Shown here in pieces: positions 37,364-46,591 of a stretch of DNA of 64,000 nucleotides (position 1 is its first letter; each line of letters begins with the position of its first letter). The DNA is from an uncultured Roseibium sp. Its GTDB lineage: Bacteria; Pseudomonadota; Alphaproteobacteria; Rhizobiales; Stappiaceae. Made by a program: the position numbers and the translations under genes. The notes beneath the pieces were generated by a model that was not told where the DNA came from, searched no databases, and saw nothing but the letters and a program-made list of their open reading frames with translations. Where the stretch lies: the NCBI RefSeq assembly GCF_947496995.1, contig NZ_CANMFD010000002.1:372001-436000 (forward strand). Reading direction: 5' to 3'.

Positions 37364-40294
37364 TCAGCCGATTTCGGCGAGCCGCTTCTGGGCGATCCGG
37401 ACGTTGCCCAGTTTCTCGCCCGCCTCGGCCGCCTTTTCGCGCTCGCCCTCGACAACCTCGTCCGGAGCCTTTTCGACGAACTTGGGGTTGGAGAGCTTTT
37501 TCTCGATCCTGGAGATCTCTGACTCCAGCTTGCCGGCTTCCTTGTCGAGACGCGCCTTTTCCGCTCCGAGGTCGATCACGCCGGCCAGGGGCAGGCATAC
37601 CGTCGCCTCGCCGACGATCAGCTGTGCCGAACCGGCCGGGGCGGCGTCCGCAAGGTCAACGGTTTCGGCGCGCGCAAGGCGCAGGATGGCCGACTTGTGC
37701 GTATCCAGGCGAGCCCGGGTCTGGTCGTTCGCTCCGACGACGACGACGGACACCTTGGCGCCGGCCGGAACGTTCATCTCGGCGCGGACAGACCTGATCT
37801 CGGAAATCAGGGAGACCAGCCAGTTGATCTCGGCGGCGGCCGCTTCGTCGGAAATCCGCGCTTCCGGCCAGGAACTCAGCATCAGCAATTTGCCGGCACC
37901 GGAACCGCCCTCGCCGAGCCGTTCCCAGAGTTCTTCCGTCAGGAACGGCATGAACGGATGCAGGACCTTGAGGATTTCGTCCATGGCCCAGGCAGCCGTC
38001 GCCCTGGTTTCCGCCTTCGCGGCCTCGTCCTCTCCGTTGAAGACCGGCTTGGCGAGTTCCAGGAACCAGTCGCAGAATGTGTTCCAGGTGAACCGGTAGA
38101 CGGCGCCGGCCGCGTCGTTGAAGCGGTAGTCCGAAAGCGCCGCGGTCACCTCGGAGATGCATCTCCCGGTTTCCGTGGCGATCCAGCGGTTCAGCGTATG
38201 CGCCGTCGTGGCGGGATCGAAGCCTTCCACACGGGCGCAGCCGTTCATTTCGGCGAAGCGGGCCGCATTCCAGAGCTTGGTTGCGAAGCGCTGGCCGCCT
38301 TCGGCCGCTTGGTCGGACATCCGCAACGTCCGGCGCGACTGGACCTCCTGGCTGGCAAGCGCAAACCGGGTTGCATCCGCACCGTAGCTGTCGATCAGGT
38401 CGAGTGGGTCGAGAACGTTGCCGAGAGATTTCGACATCTTCTTCCCGTTCTTGTCGACCACGATCGAGTTGATGTAGACGGTGTGGAACGGCACCTCGTG
38501 CATGAAGTGGATGCCCTGCATCATCATGCGGGCAACCCAGAAGAAGATGATGTCGAATCCCGTGATCAGGACATCGGTCTTGTAATAGCGCTCCAGCTCC
38601 GGCGTCTTGTTCGGCCAGCCGAGGGTGGAAAACGGCCAGAGCGCGGACGAAAACCAGGTGTCCAGGACATCCTCGTCCCTGGTCAGGGCCTTGCCTCCGG
38701 CCTTCGCAATCGCCTCTTCCTCGGTCTGCGCGCAATATTCGTTGCCGTCTTCATCATACCAGACCGGGATCTGGTGCCCCCACCAGAGCTGGCGGGAAAT
38801 GCACCAGGGCTGGATGTCGTTCAGCCAGTTGTAATAGGTCTTGTCCCAGTTGCCCGGTACGAATTTGGTGTCGCCGTCCTTAACCGCCTTCAGGGCCGGT
38901 GCAGCGAGCGTCTTGGCATCGACGAACCATTGGTCGGTCAGCATGGGCTCGATGACAACCTTCGAACGGTCGCCATAGGGCTGCATGATCTTCTTGGATT
39001 CGACCAGCGGCAGCTCGGACGGCGCCTCGGCATCGTCCTCGAGCGGACGGACGATCGCCCGGCCCAGCGGATGCCATTCCGGCGCCTGTCCCTTCATCCA
39101 GGCCACTTCCGGATGGTCCGCCGGGACCATGACCGCAAGACCTTCGGCGGTGATCTGCTCGATGACGCGCTTGCGCGCCTCATAGCGGTCCAGGCCGCGC
39201 AGGTCGTCCGGCACGATGTTGATGAGGTCGATCTCGTTGATCGTCATCTCGGCGCCGTCAAGGATCGCCTGCGCCTTGGCGGCTTCCTCCTCATAGGGCG
39301 CACCGTCCGCGCGCAACGCTCCCGTCGTATCCATCAGACGATACATCGGAATCTTGTTGCGCTGCGCGACGCCATAATCGTTGAAGTCATGCGCACCGGT
39401 GATCTTGACCGCGCCGGAACCGAATTCCGGATCGGGATATTCATCGGTGATGATCGGGATCAGGCGCCGCTGGGCCTTCGGGCCGACCGGGATCTCGCAC
39501 AGCTTGCCGATGATCGACCGGTAGCGCTCGTCACCCGGATGAACGGCGACCGCGCCATCGCCGAGCATGGTCTCCGGGCGCGTCGTGGCGATGGAGATGT
39601 AGTCGCGGGTCTCGCGCAGGATGACGTTTCCGTCCTCGTCCTTCTCGACATATTCGTAGGTTTCGCCGCCGGCCAGCGGATACTTGAAGTGCCACATGTG
39701 ACCGTCGGTCTCGATGTTCTCGACTTCCAGATCCGAAATCGCGGTCTCGAACTTCGGGTCCCAGTTCACGAGGCGCTTGGACTTGTAGATCAGGCCTTCA
39801 TTGTAGAGATCGACGAAAACCTTCAGGACCGCAGCCGAAAGGTTTGGCGACATGGTGAACTCGGTCCGGCTCCAGTCGCAGGAGGCCCCGAGACGCTTCA
39901 GCTGGCCGAGGATCGTCCCCTCGGATTTGCGCTTCTGCTCCCAGACCCGCTCGACGAAAGCCTCGCGTCCCATCTCTCGGCGACCGGGCTGCTGGTTCTC
40001 TATCAGTTCGCGCTCGACGACCATCTGCGTCGCGATGCCCGCGTGATCGGTCCCCGGCTGCCACAGAACGTCAAAGCCCTGCATGCGCTTCCAGCGGATC
40101 AGGATGTCCTGAAGCGTGTTGTTGAGAGCGTGCCCCATGTGAAGCGAACCGGTCACGTTCGGCGGCGGAATTACGATAGTGAAGGCAGGTGCCCCCTCCT
40201 TTGAACCGGCCCCGGCCTTGAAGGCTTCGGCCTTTTCCCAGGTTTCGTAAATCCGCGGCTCAACGCTGGCCGCGTCGTAGGTCTTATCCAGCAT
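37364..40294 (-). CDS. valS: Valyl-tRNA synthetase
   Basis: This class I synthetase charges tRNA-Val and edits misactivated Thr. The 976-residue protein has the HIGH motif in PPPNVTGSLHMGHAL, the KMSKS motif in KMSKSLGNVL, the CP1 editing domain (ATTRPETMLGD), and a C-terminal coiled-coil arm (EKARLDKEAGKLESEISRIEKKLSN). The start is an ATG; an in-frame GTG lies three codons upstream. A very long antisense frame across this gene is a composition effect. Confidence 0.97.
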   Translation of the reverse strand: MLDKTYDAASVEPRIYETWEKAEAFKAGAGSKEGAPAFTIVIPPPNVTGSLHMGHALNNTLQDILIRWKRMQGFDVLWQPGTDHAGIATQMVVERELIENQQPGRREMGREAFVERVWEQKRKSEGTILGQLKRLGASCDWSRTEFTMSPNLSAAVLKVFVDLYNEGLIYKSKRLVNWDPKFETAISDLEVENIETDGHMWHFKYPLAGGETYEYVEKDEDGNVILRETRDYISIATTRPETMLGDGAVAVHPGDERYRSIIGKLCEIPVGPKAQRRLIPIITDEYPDPEFGSGAVKITGAHDFNDYGVAQRNKIPMYRLMDTTGALRADGAPYEEEAAKAQAILDGAEMTINEIDLINIVPDDLRGLDRYEARKRVIEQITAEGLAVMVPADHPEVAWMKGQAPEWHPLGRAIVRPLEDDAEAPSELPLVESKKIMQPYGDRSKVVIEPMLTDQWFVDAKTLAAPALKAVKDGDTKFVPGNWDKTYYNWLNDIQPWCISRQLWWGHQIPVWYDEDGNEYCAQTEEEAIAKAGGKALTRDEDVLDTWFSSALWPFSTLGWPNKTPELERYYKTDVLITGFDIIFFWVARMMMQGIHFMHEVPFHTVYINSIVVDKNGKKMSKSLGNVLDPLDLIDSYGADATRFALASQEVQSRRTLRMSDQAAEGGQRFATKLWNAARFAEMNGCARVEGFDPATTAHTLNRWIATETGRCISEVTAALSDYRFNDAAGAVYRFTWNTFCDWFLELAKPVFNGEDEAAKAETRATAAWAMDEILKVLHPFMPFLTEELWERLGEGGSGAGKLLMLSSWPEARISDEAAAAEINWLVSLISEIRSVRAEMNVPAGAKVSVVVVGANDQTRARLDTHKSAILRLARAETVDLADAAPAGSAQLIVGEATVCLPLAGVIDLGAEKARLDKEAGKLESEISRIEKKLSNPKFVEKAPDEVVEGEREKAAEAGEKLGNVRIAQKRLAEIG

Positions 40295-40554
40295 CAGGGT
40301 CACTCAATGGGAGGATGAATCTCGGTATTCGTGAGCCATCGTGTAAATCGGATGCGTCGGCGCAAGTCAACCGGGTAAACCCGTGAAACCATCGGTGAAC
40401 CCTCACAGCAAGCCACGAAATCACTTCTTTGCATGTCGGTTTGCATGTCCGGGCAGGTTTCGGCCATGGTCCCGGGAAGGTTCGGAGCATGCGAATTCCT
40501 GCCACCCGCAAATCCCGGCTTGGGTAGCCTCCGGTTTCCTGTAATAAGGTCTCC

Positions 40555-40980
40555 ATGACTGTCTCGCTGCGCCCGCATCACCTTCTCTGCCTGCTGACTT
40601 ATCTCGGCAAAGGTTACACGGTGGATTTCGTGCGCAACTACGACCGGATCGTCGAGAGGCTGAACACCGGCGAACCGCTGCGGCTCGTCAGCGGTCCGGA
40701 TGACATCTGCCGGCCGATGCTCAAGGAAGAGACCTGTCACTGCCACAACAGCAGCGTCGTCGAGAGAGACCGGCTTGCGGCCGCCGAGATCGGCGAGGTT
40801 CTGGGTTGCGAAGTCGAAACCGGAGGGAGCTTGCCGCTGAGCAGACGCCGGGTCGATGATCTCAGGAAAGCCTTTCAGGCCGGATCGATCCGCTCCGCCT
40901 GCGCAGGCTGCGAATGGCGCCGGCTCTGCAGCGCCATTGCGCGAGACGGCTTCGAGGAGTGCCGACTGACGGCTTCCTGA
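40555..40980 (+). CDS. DUF1284 cysteine-rich protein, possible Fe-S protein
   Basis: The 141-residue protein matches the DUF1284 pattern: LRPHHLLCLLTY at the N terminus and nine cysteines, including Cys52, Cys61-x-Cys63, Cys85, Cys116-x2-Cys119, Cys125 and Cys136. The spacing (ACAGCEWRRLC) resembles a 4Fe-4S site. Function is unknown. It is divergent from valS across a 260-nt spacer and convergent with popZ. Confidence 0.82.
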   Translation: MTVSLRPHHLLCLLTYLGKGYTVDFVRNYDRIVERLNTGEPLRLVSGPDDICRPMLKEETCHCHNSSVVERDRLAAAEIGEVLGCEVETGGSLPLSRRRVDDLRKAFQAGSIRSACAGCEWRRLCSAIARDGFEECRLTAS

Positions 40981-41065
40981 TCGGAGCGTCCCGATTGGGG
41001 CACAGCCGCCAAGTGCGACGTGTGCTTTCTGGAAGGTGCAGGAGACCCTGGTTGCCTGCCGGAAC

Positions 41066-41821
41066 TCAGCGGCGGCGCGTAAGGCGCTGGATTTCCTTTT
41101 GAACCATCTGCTCCACCATCGGAGGCAGGTTCTGGTCCAGCCAGGCTTTCAGCATCGGACGCAGCATGTCCTTGACGAGTTCCTCGACGGTCAGCGCCTG
41201 GGAGCCCACAAACATGTTGGTCAGATTGTCGAGAGCCGCGTGAACCGCTTCCCCGGTGTTGTCCGACGTCAGCGGAGCCTCGCTGGCAACGGGAGGCAGG
41301 TCGTCGGGGATCGGCGTTGTGGCGATTGCCGGAGCAGGTTCTGGCGCGGGTTCCAGCTCCTCGGGTTCGGCAAACGACACATCGCTTTCCGGGCTGTCGA
41401 AATCCTCTGCAAGACCATCCACCATTTCCAACGGTTCTTCGTCGGGAACAGCGAGCTCTTCCGTCAATTCAAGGACATCTTCTTCAATTTCGTCGGGGAC
41501 GGGCTCGGCTTCAACTTCAACCTCAGCCTCAGCTTCGGCATCGGCCTCCATGGCTGCAGCCATGTCGTCCAGATCTTCGTCTTCAGCAATATCTTCAACG
41601 TCGCTGTCCATGTCGAACAGCTTGTCGAGATCATCCTGGGACATCTCGGAGGCATCGCCCATATCGTTAGCCGCCTCTTCTGCAACCGGTGTTTCAATTT
41701 CTTCGCTGACATCGGCCTCGCCTGTGTCAGCACCCTGGGAGTCCTCGTCGGATATGATCCGGCGGATCGATGCGAGGATCTCCTCCATCGACGGCTCTTC
41801 AGCCTTTTTCGCCTGTGCCAT
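41066..41821 (-). CDS. popZ: Polar organizing protein PopZ
   Basis: PopZ forms a polymeric hub at the cell pole that anchors chromosome origins and recruits cell-cycle proteins. The 251-residue protein (DUF2497) has the conserved N-terminal helix PSMEEILASIRRIISDE (11-27), a very acidic Pro/Glu/Asp linker (about 30-190), and the C-terminal oligomerisation region LVKDMLRPMLKAWLDQNLPPMVEQMV. The linker is longer than that of Caulobacter PopZ. It lies downstream of tolC, beyond a terminator. Confidence 0.9.
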   Translation of the reverse strand: MAQAKKAEEPSMEEILASIRRIISDEDSQGADTGEADVSEEIETPVAEEAANDMGDASEMSQDDLDKLFDMDSDVEDIAEDEDLDDMAAAMEADAEAEAEVEVEAEPVPDEIEEDVLELTEELAVPDEEPLEMVDGLAEDFDSPESDVSFAEPEELEPAPEPAPAIATTPIPDDLPPVASEAPLTSDNTGEAVHAALDNLTNMFVGSQALTVEELVKDMLRPMLKAWLDQNLPPMVEQMVQKEIQRLTRRR

Positions 41822-42042
41822 GACTTCCCCCGTACTTTTCGGCTACGCGACGGAACACCCAGTTATATCTGAATGATTCGTTAACCGGAATTATGCGGGT
41901 CAACCAGAAACGCGCAAAGCGAGCGCACTGCCAACAAACGTCTTTTCCCCTTTTTAGTAGGAAAATACTGGTACGCAGTGGAACCATGTTGGTCATTTCA
42001 GGTCAACATGGGTCAATTTACCGATATTTTCACCGGCAAAGC

Positions 42043-42077
42043 AAAAAAGCAGCCGCAGATTATCGATCTGCAGCTGC
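42043..42077 (-). terminator. Intrinsic terminator after tolC
   Basis: On the minus strand a 12-bp stem (GCAGCTGCAGAT / ATCTGCGGCTGC, one G-T wobble) with a 5-nt loop is followed by six T residues, about 30 nt past the tolC stop codon. It separates tolC from popZ. Confidence 0.9.
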
Positions 42078-42106
42078 CATCGTGAAGTACAGAAGTTACT
42101 TTGATC

Positions 42107-43519
42107 TTACCGTCCGTCAGGTGTACGCCAGCCATACCACTGGTCGCGCACCGCCTTGTAGTGCTTTGACGGATCGTAACGCGCCACGCTGAGGCTGAGG
42201 GAGTCGGCATCAAGACGGCCAACGGCGGCAACCAGCTGGTAGCCGCCGATGATGCGGTTCCTTTGCGCGGTTACCAGATTGGACTGCTGGCTTACCAGCT
42301 CCCGCTGTGCATCGAGAACGTCCAGGGTCGTTCTCTGGCCGACACGCTGCTCCTCGATCACACCTTCCAGGGCAAGTTGCTGAGCTTCAACGGCGGCCTG
42401 TGCCGCGACAATCGATGCTTCGGCCGCCTGATAGTTCCCCCAGGCGGAAATAACGTTGGCACGGACCTGGTCGCGGGTGACATCCAGCAGCAGCCGGGTC
42501 TGGCCCAGATCTTCCTTCGCCTGCCGTATCTGCGAGGACACGCTGCCCCCCTGATAAAGAGGAATGCTGACGTTTCCGAAAATCTGTGCGTTGTCGCTGA
42601 GATCCGTGCTGGAGGAAGGGTTCCATGTGCGGGTGAAGCTGCCGTCCAGGGTCACCTGGGGCATCAATTCGCCTTCGAGAGACTTGATGTTGAAAACCGC
42701 CGCATCGACCTGGTGCTGCGCCTGGCGGATCAGCGGCTGCATGGTTTCACTGGCCTGAAGCGCTTCGTCCAGAGACTTTGGCACATAACGGCTGATCGTC
42801 GTGTCGGCAGACAGCTTGTTGGCCTCGACACCGATAACCTGCCGGTAAACGGCACGGCTTGTGTTCAGGTTCGCAAGCGCCGTGTTCAGGCTTGCACGGG
42901 CTTCGGCTGCACGGGCTTCCGCCTGGCTGACATCCGTGCGGGTGCCTTCACCCACGTCAAACCGATCCCTGGCGGCGCGGACCTGCTCCTGAAGGAACTT
43001 CAGGTCACTGCGCTGCAGCGATACAAGCGCGGTGTCGCGGATCACATCGACATAGGCACTGGCCGCATCAAGGAGCGTGTCCTGCTCGGTCGCCATCAGG
43101 CTTTCGCGTTGGGCGCGAACAAGCGATTCTGCCTGACGGGTTGAATTGACCGTCTTGAATCCGTTGAAAACAATCTGGCTGATCGAAAGCGAAATCGACG
43201 AGTTGTTGTAGTAGGACTTGGAGCCGTCAACGTCCGAACCTATCCGTCCGGCTGAACCGGAAGCCGTGATCGTCGGGCGCCAGCCGGACAACGCCTGCGG
43301 AACGCCTTCGTCAACGCTGCGCAACTGCGCGCGGGCGGCGTTCAGGGAAGGGTTGTTGGTGTAAGCCAGAGCCAGTGCATCTGCTATGGATTCAGCATGT
43401 GCAGTCGAATAGGCCGCCCCGGTCAATGCGCTGGCGGAGACGCCCCCCAACAGACCCAACGCGATGGCCACTACTTTCAAAGTTGAACGACCAAACACTC
43501 CACACTCCTTCCGGACCAA
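42107..43519 (-). CDS. tolC: TolC-family outer-membrane efflux protein
   Basis: TolC trimers form the outer-membrane duct for tripartite efflux and type I secretion. The 470-residue protein has a signal peptide (cleavage near AHA-ES, about residue 43) and two repeats of the OEP fold, each with long Ala/Gln-rich helices (VEAQQLALEGVIEEQRVGQRTTLDVLDAQREL). The 291-nt upstream spacer to the pcm-like gene is AT-rich near the start codon and likely holds its own promoter. Confidence 0.93.
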   Translation of the reverse strand: MVRKECGVFGRSTLKVVAIALGLLGGVSASALTGAAYSTAHAESIADALALAYTNNPSLNAARAQLRSVDEGVPQALSGWRPTITASGSAGRIGSDVDGSKSYYNNSSISLSISQIVFNGFKTVNSTRQAESLVRAQRESLMATEQDTLLDAASAYVDVIRDTALVSLQRSDLKFLQEQVRAARDRFDVGEGTRTDVSQAEARAAEARASLNTALANLNTSRAVYRQVIGVEANKLSADTTISRYVPKSLDEALQASETMQPLIRQAQHQVDAAVFNIKSLEGELMPQVTLDGSFTRTWNPSSSTDLSDNAQIFGNVSIPLYQGGSVSSQIRQAKEDLGQTRLLLDVTRDQVRANVISAWGNYQAAEASIVAAQAAVEAQQLALEGVIEEQRVGQRTTLDVLDAQRELVSQQSNLVTAQRNRIIGGYQLVAAVGRLDADSLSLSVARYDPSKHYKAVRDQWYGWRTPDGR

Positions 43520-43810
43520 CCATCTCGATTAAGTTGAGTAAACTGATGAGTGTTTTTCTTCAACCGTTCGAACCGGATAAATTTGGAAAATATACGAGTG
43601 CGGCTTCTGGGCAACAAGTTTCTGCCTGGTGCGGGCAGACTGGTATTTTGCAATCAAATGGCCCCGCCGCAAGCAGCCGGGACCAATCGTATTTTTACAG
43701 AACTCGCTGAAAGCCGGGAAAGCCCCTTTTTTCGAAGCGATCGGGCATATTGCCCGCACTCATCGAAGCACATCATATGTCCGGCTGCCATCGCCGGGCG
43801 CAGTGTCTCC

Positions 43811-44473
43811 TCAGAATACAAAATCTTTGGTTTTTTCGAATCCCGGCAAGGGACTGACGGCAGCATTGAAACCGAAACGGCTGCTGACCGCATTTCCGGA
43901 TCTCTGGTAAAGCTTTGCAGCCCCGGCACCGCCTCGGCCTTCGATAACCGCAAGGCGGCCATCGGGTTTCAACTGGTCCGTCAGGGCCACAGGCAGAACG
44001 TCGACAGCACCGTCCACAAGGATCACGTCGTACGGACCTTCGCTGGCGTAGCCTTTCACCAGCGGTCCTTCCACGACAACCGCGTTTTCGATTCCCAGAT
44101 CGACAAGAACTTCGGTCGCGGTCCTGGCAAGATCGGCGTTTTCTTCCAGCGCGACAACGGACGCTGCGAGGTTCGACACAACCGCGGCGCTGTAACCGGT
44201 TCCAGCACCGACCACCAGCACGACATCGTTTTCCCGAATTTCGGCGAGCTGCACGAGCTTGCCGAAGATATGCGGTTTCATGAGCACCCTGCCCGTTTCG
44301 CCGCTGCCGATCGGAAGATCCTCATCGATATAGGCCACGACCTTTTTCGAGGCCGGCACGAAGCGCTCCCGAGGGATAAGTTCCATCGCATCAAGGATCC
44401 GGTGATCGGTCACATCGTTGGTGCGCAGCTGGTTGTCCACCATCTTGCGGCGGGACTGGCTAAAGTCCGTCAT
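43811..44473 (-). CDS. Divergent PIMT-like methyltransferase
   Basis: The 220-residue protein aligns with protein-L-isoaspartate methyltransferases (RRKMVDNQLR...RERFVP; SAM motif VLVVGAGTGYSAAV) but lacks the GQTxS active-site segment seen in the copy at 201-896; the equivalent region reads SGETGRVLMKPHIF. It may therefore methylate something other than isoaspartate, or be non-catalytic. The start is the ATG giving MTDFSQSRRKM; 18 upstream codons are open. Placement before tolC is shared with many alphaproteobacteria. Confidence 0.85.
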   Translation of the reverse strand: MTDFSQSRRKMVDNQLRTNDVTDHRILDAMELIPRERFVPASKKVVAYIDEDLPIGSGETGRVLMKPHIFGKLVQLAEIRENDVVLVVGAGTGYSAAVVSNLAASVVALEENADLARTATEVLVDLGIENAVVVEGPLVKGYASEGPYDVILVDGAVDVLPVALTDQLKPDGRLAVIEGRGGAGAAKLYQRSGNAVSSRFGFNAAVSPLPGFEKTKDFVF

Positions 44474-44674
44474 ATCGGCCCTCACTTTGACTTGCCGGGC
44501 ATCCGGCGCCTCTTGAGAAACGTTCATTAACGAGGCGGAGGCTGCCTGACAAGCATCTCCTGCATCGCTTCGGCGGAAGTCCCCGGTTTCTGCCGGGTTT
44601 TCGTTACCGGTAGACTGAAAATCGGCAATCCCTCCTTGCAGTGGTGGAAATCCGTAATGCCCCTAATTCAGGAC

Positions 44675-44703
44675 TTGACCAAATCGTGCAACTGTTTGAT
44701 AAG
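44675..44703 (+). promoter_or_regulatory. Promoter of tRNA-Cys
   Basis: TTGACC (44675-44680) and GATAAG (44698-44703) are 17 bp apart, placing transcription start about 10-15 nt before the tRNA. Confidence 0.65.
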
Positions 44704-44722
44704 GCGCGACACACCACCCTGG

Positions 44723-44796
44723 GGCCCTGTGGCGGAGTGGTTACGCAGTGGATTGCAAATCCATGCACACCGGTTCGATTCCGGTCGGGGCCTCCA
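44723..44796 (+). tRNA. tRNA-Cys (GCA)
   Basis: The 74-nt cloverleaf has acceptor arms GGCCCTG and CGGGGCC, discriminator T73 (as required for Cys), encoded CCA, the T-loop GGTTCGATTCC, and anticodon GCA at 44755-44757 in the loop TTGCAAA. Confidence 0.97.
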
Positions 44797-45006
44797 TTTT
44801 CCCGCTTTCCTGATCTCCTGTCTGCGTGCGTTCCCGACAACGGGATCACTCACCGCTCTGTGAGGGATTGTGGTCGTTTCCTCATCCTCACGATAGCGTC
44901 TCCGCGCAGGAAACCTTAAGTGGACGGTAGCGGGTGATGTCCTTCCGATCCCATCCGCATTTCTCCTGCCTTGACGCGGCGCGCGCGAAACCGGGATGCT
45001 CATCCA

Positions 45007-46137
45007 ATGAACGAGCCCAGTTTCAGCATCGGCGTCGAAGAGGAATATCTTCTTGTCGACACGGCAACACGGGACCTGGCGAGATCCCCGCCGGCGGAGC
45101 TGTTCACGGCCTGTGAAACGGCGCTGAAGGACCAGGTCAGCCCGGAATTCCTGAAGTGTCAGATCGAGGTCGGCACACCGGTCTGCGAGACCCTGGCGGA
45201 GGTGCGCAGCGAACTTGCCGGTTTCCGCCGGACCGTCGCGCGCGAAGCGGCCGTCTTTGGCCTGGCTCCCATCGCCGCATCCACGCATCCCTTTGCCGAA
45301 TGGACCGACCAGGCGCATACCGACAAGAAGCGCTATAATGAAATTGCCAAAAGCCTGCAGGTCGTCGCCAAGCGCATGGTGATCTGCGGCATGCATGTGC
45401 ATGTGGGGATAGAAGACGAGGAATTGCGGATCGAGCTGTTCAACCAGCTTGCCTATTTCCTGCCCCATCTGCTGGCACTGAGCACCTCATCCCCCTTCTG
45501 GCGCGGCCGCCAGACAGGGCTGAAGTCGTATCGGCTATCGGTTTTCAATGAGATGCCCAGAACTGGCCTGCCACCGGCATTCGAAAGCAATTCCGACTAC
45601 CGGCATACGGTCGATATACTCATCCGTGCCGGTGTCCTTGAGGATGCGACCAAGATCTGGTGGGACATGCGGCCGTCGGATCGCTTTCCCACACTGGAAA
45701 TGCGGATCACGGACGTCTGCCCGCTGCTGGACGATGCCGTTGCCATCGCCGCCCTCTACCGGTGCCTGTGCCGCATGCTCTACAGGCTGCGCCGGGCCAA
45801 TCTGGGCTGGCGGCGCTATTCCCGGTTCCTGCTGGCTGAAAACCGCTGGCAGGCGCAAAGATACGGCACAGCGGCCAGGCTGATCGATTTCGGCCGCAAC
45901 GAAACCTCCCCCTTCGAGGCGATGGTCGGCGAGCTTGTCGACCTGGTGATGCCGGATGCGGTCCACTTCGGATGCGAGCAGGAGCTGGAGCATATCCGCA
46001 CCATTGCCTCCAGAGGCACATCCGCGGACAGACAGCTGGCCCTGGCGGAAGGCGTTGCAGAAGATGCCACCGTTCCTCAGGACATGCTCGACAGGATCGT
46101 CGATCATCTGGTGCGTGAAACGCAGTCAGGCCTGTAA
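45007..46137 (+). CDS. ybdK: YbdK-family carboxylate-amine ligase
   Basis: The 376-residue protein belongs to glutamate-cysteine ligase family 2. The N terminus FSIGVEEEYLLVD carries the metal/ATP-binding acidic residues, and GMHVHVGIEDEE is the second signature. The E. coli homologue has weak gamma-glutamylcysteine ligase activity; the real substrate is uncertain. The chosen start gives the family N terminus; an upstream ATG adds twelve non-family residues. Confidence 0.88.
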   Translation: MNEPSFSIGVEEEYLLVDTATRDLARSPPAELFTACETALKDQVSPEFLKCQIEVGTPVCETLAEVRSELAGFRRTVAREAAVFGLAPIAASTHPFAEWTDQAHTDKKRYNEIAKSLQVVAKRMVICGMHVHVGIEDEELRIELFNQLAYFLPHLLALSTSSPFWRGRQTGLKSYRLSVFNEMPRTGLPPAFESNSDYRHTVDILIRAGVLEDATKIWWDMRPSDRFPTLEMRITDVCPLLDDAVAIAALYRCLCRMLYRLRRANLGWRRYSRFLLAENRWQAQRYGTAARLIDFGRNETSPFEAMVGELVDLVMPDAVHFGCEQELEHIRTIASRGTSADRQLALAEGVAEDATVPQDMLDRIVDHLVRETQSGL

Positions 46138-46167
46138 CAATCTGCGCTCATGGGCCGCCCTGCTACC

Positions 46168-46404
46168 TCACGACCGACGGGTGGGTGTTCCATGCGCCTT
46201 CAGATGGAAATAATCCTCCGCCCCCGTCAGAACGAGCGCAAATTCATCGATTTCGCAAATCAGCGCATCGGCGGATCGCGACAGTCCGGATCTGGGCCGC
46301 AGGCACCGCTTCGCCTCGACAAGCGTGCCCCTCGCCTCGCCCAGGACCTCCAGGACCGTGGCCCTGTCGAAATCGTTCGGCGGTCGGCTGCGGCCAGTGG
46401 TCAT
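46168..46404 (-). CDS. Small hypothetical protein
   Basis: I do not recognise this 78-residue frame. It is read opposite to ybdK and cobC, ends 30 nt past the ybdK stop, and shows a helix-like middle (FDRATVLEVLGEARGTLVEAKRCL) and a sensible C-terminal core (ALICEIDEFALVLTGAEDYFHLK) with no signal peptide or membrane segment. The balanced residue use suggests a real gene. Confidence 0.5.
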   Translation of the reverse strand: MTTGRSRPPNDFDRATVLEVLGEARGTLVEAKRCLRPRSGLSRSADALICEIDEFALVLTGAEDYFHLKAHGTPTRRS

Positions 46405-46591
46405 ATTAAACTCCGAGCATGGTTCGAGGCACTTGTTCCTGTTTTGTTCTTTTCTGATTTCGGGCCGGTTCTGTCAATCGGCAGATCTGACAAGACCGTG
46501 TCGTTTCCGCCGGTGACCTTGTCTGCCAAATCGGATAAGCCTCTCAAAAAGATCACTCCGTTGGCCTGCACGGCCATGAAAGGACAATTCC

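Noticed and set aside
37697-40204. 835-codon frame antisense to valS
   Set aside because: valS is certain on the other strand; long antisense frames arise from high GC at third positions.
46405-46591. Possible cobalamin riboswitch before cobC
   Set aside because: No B12 box or other core segment is found there.
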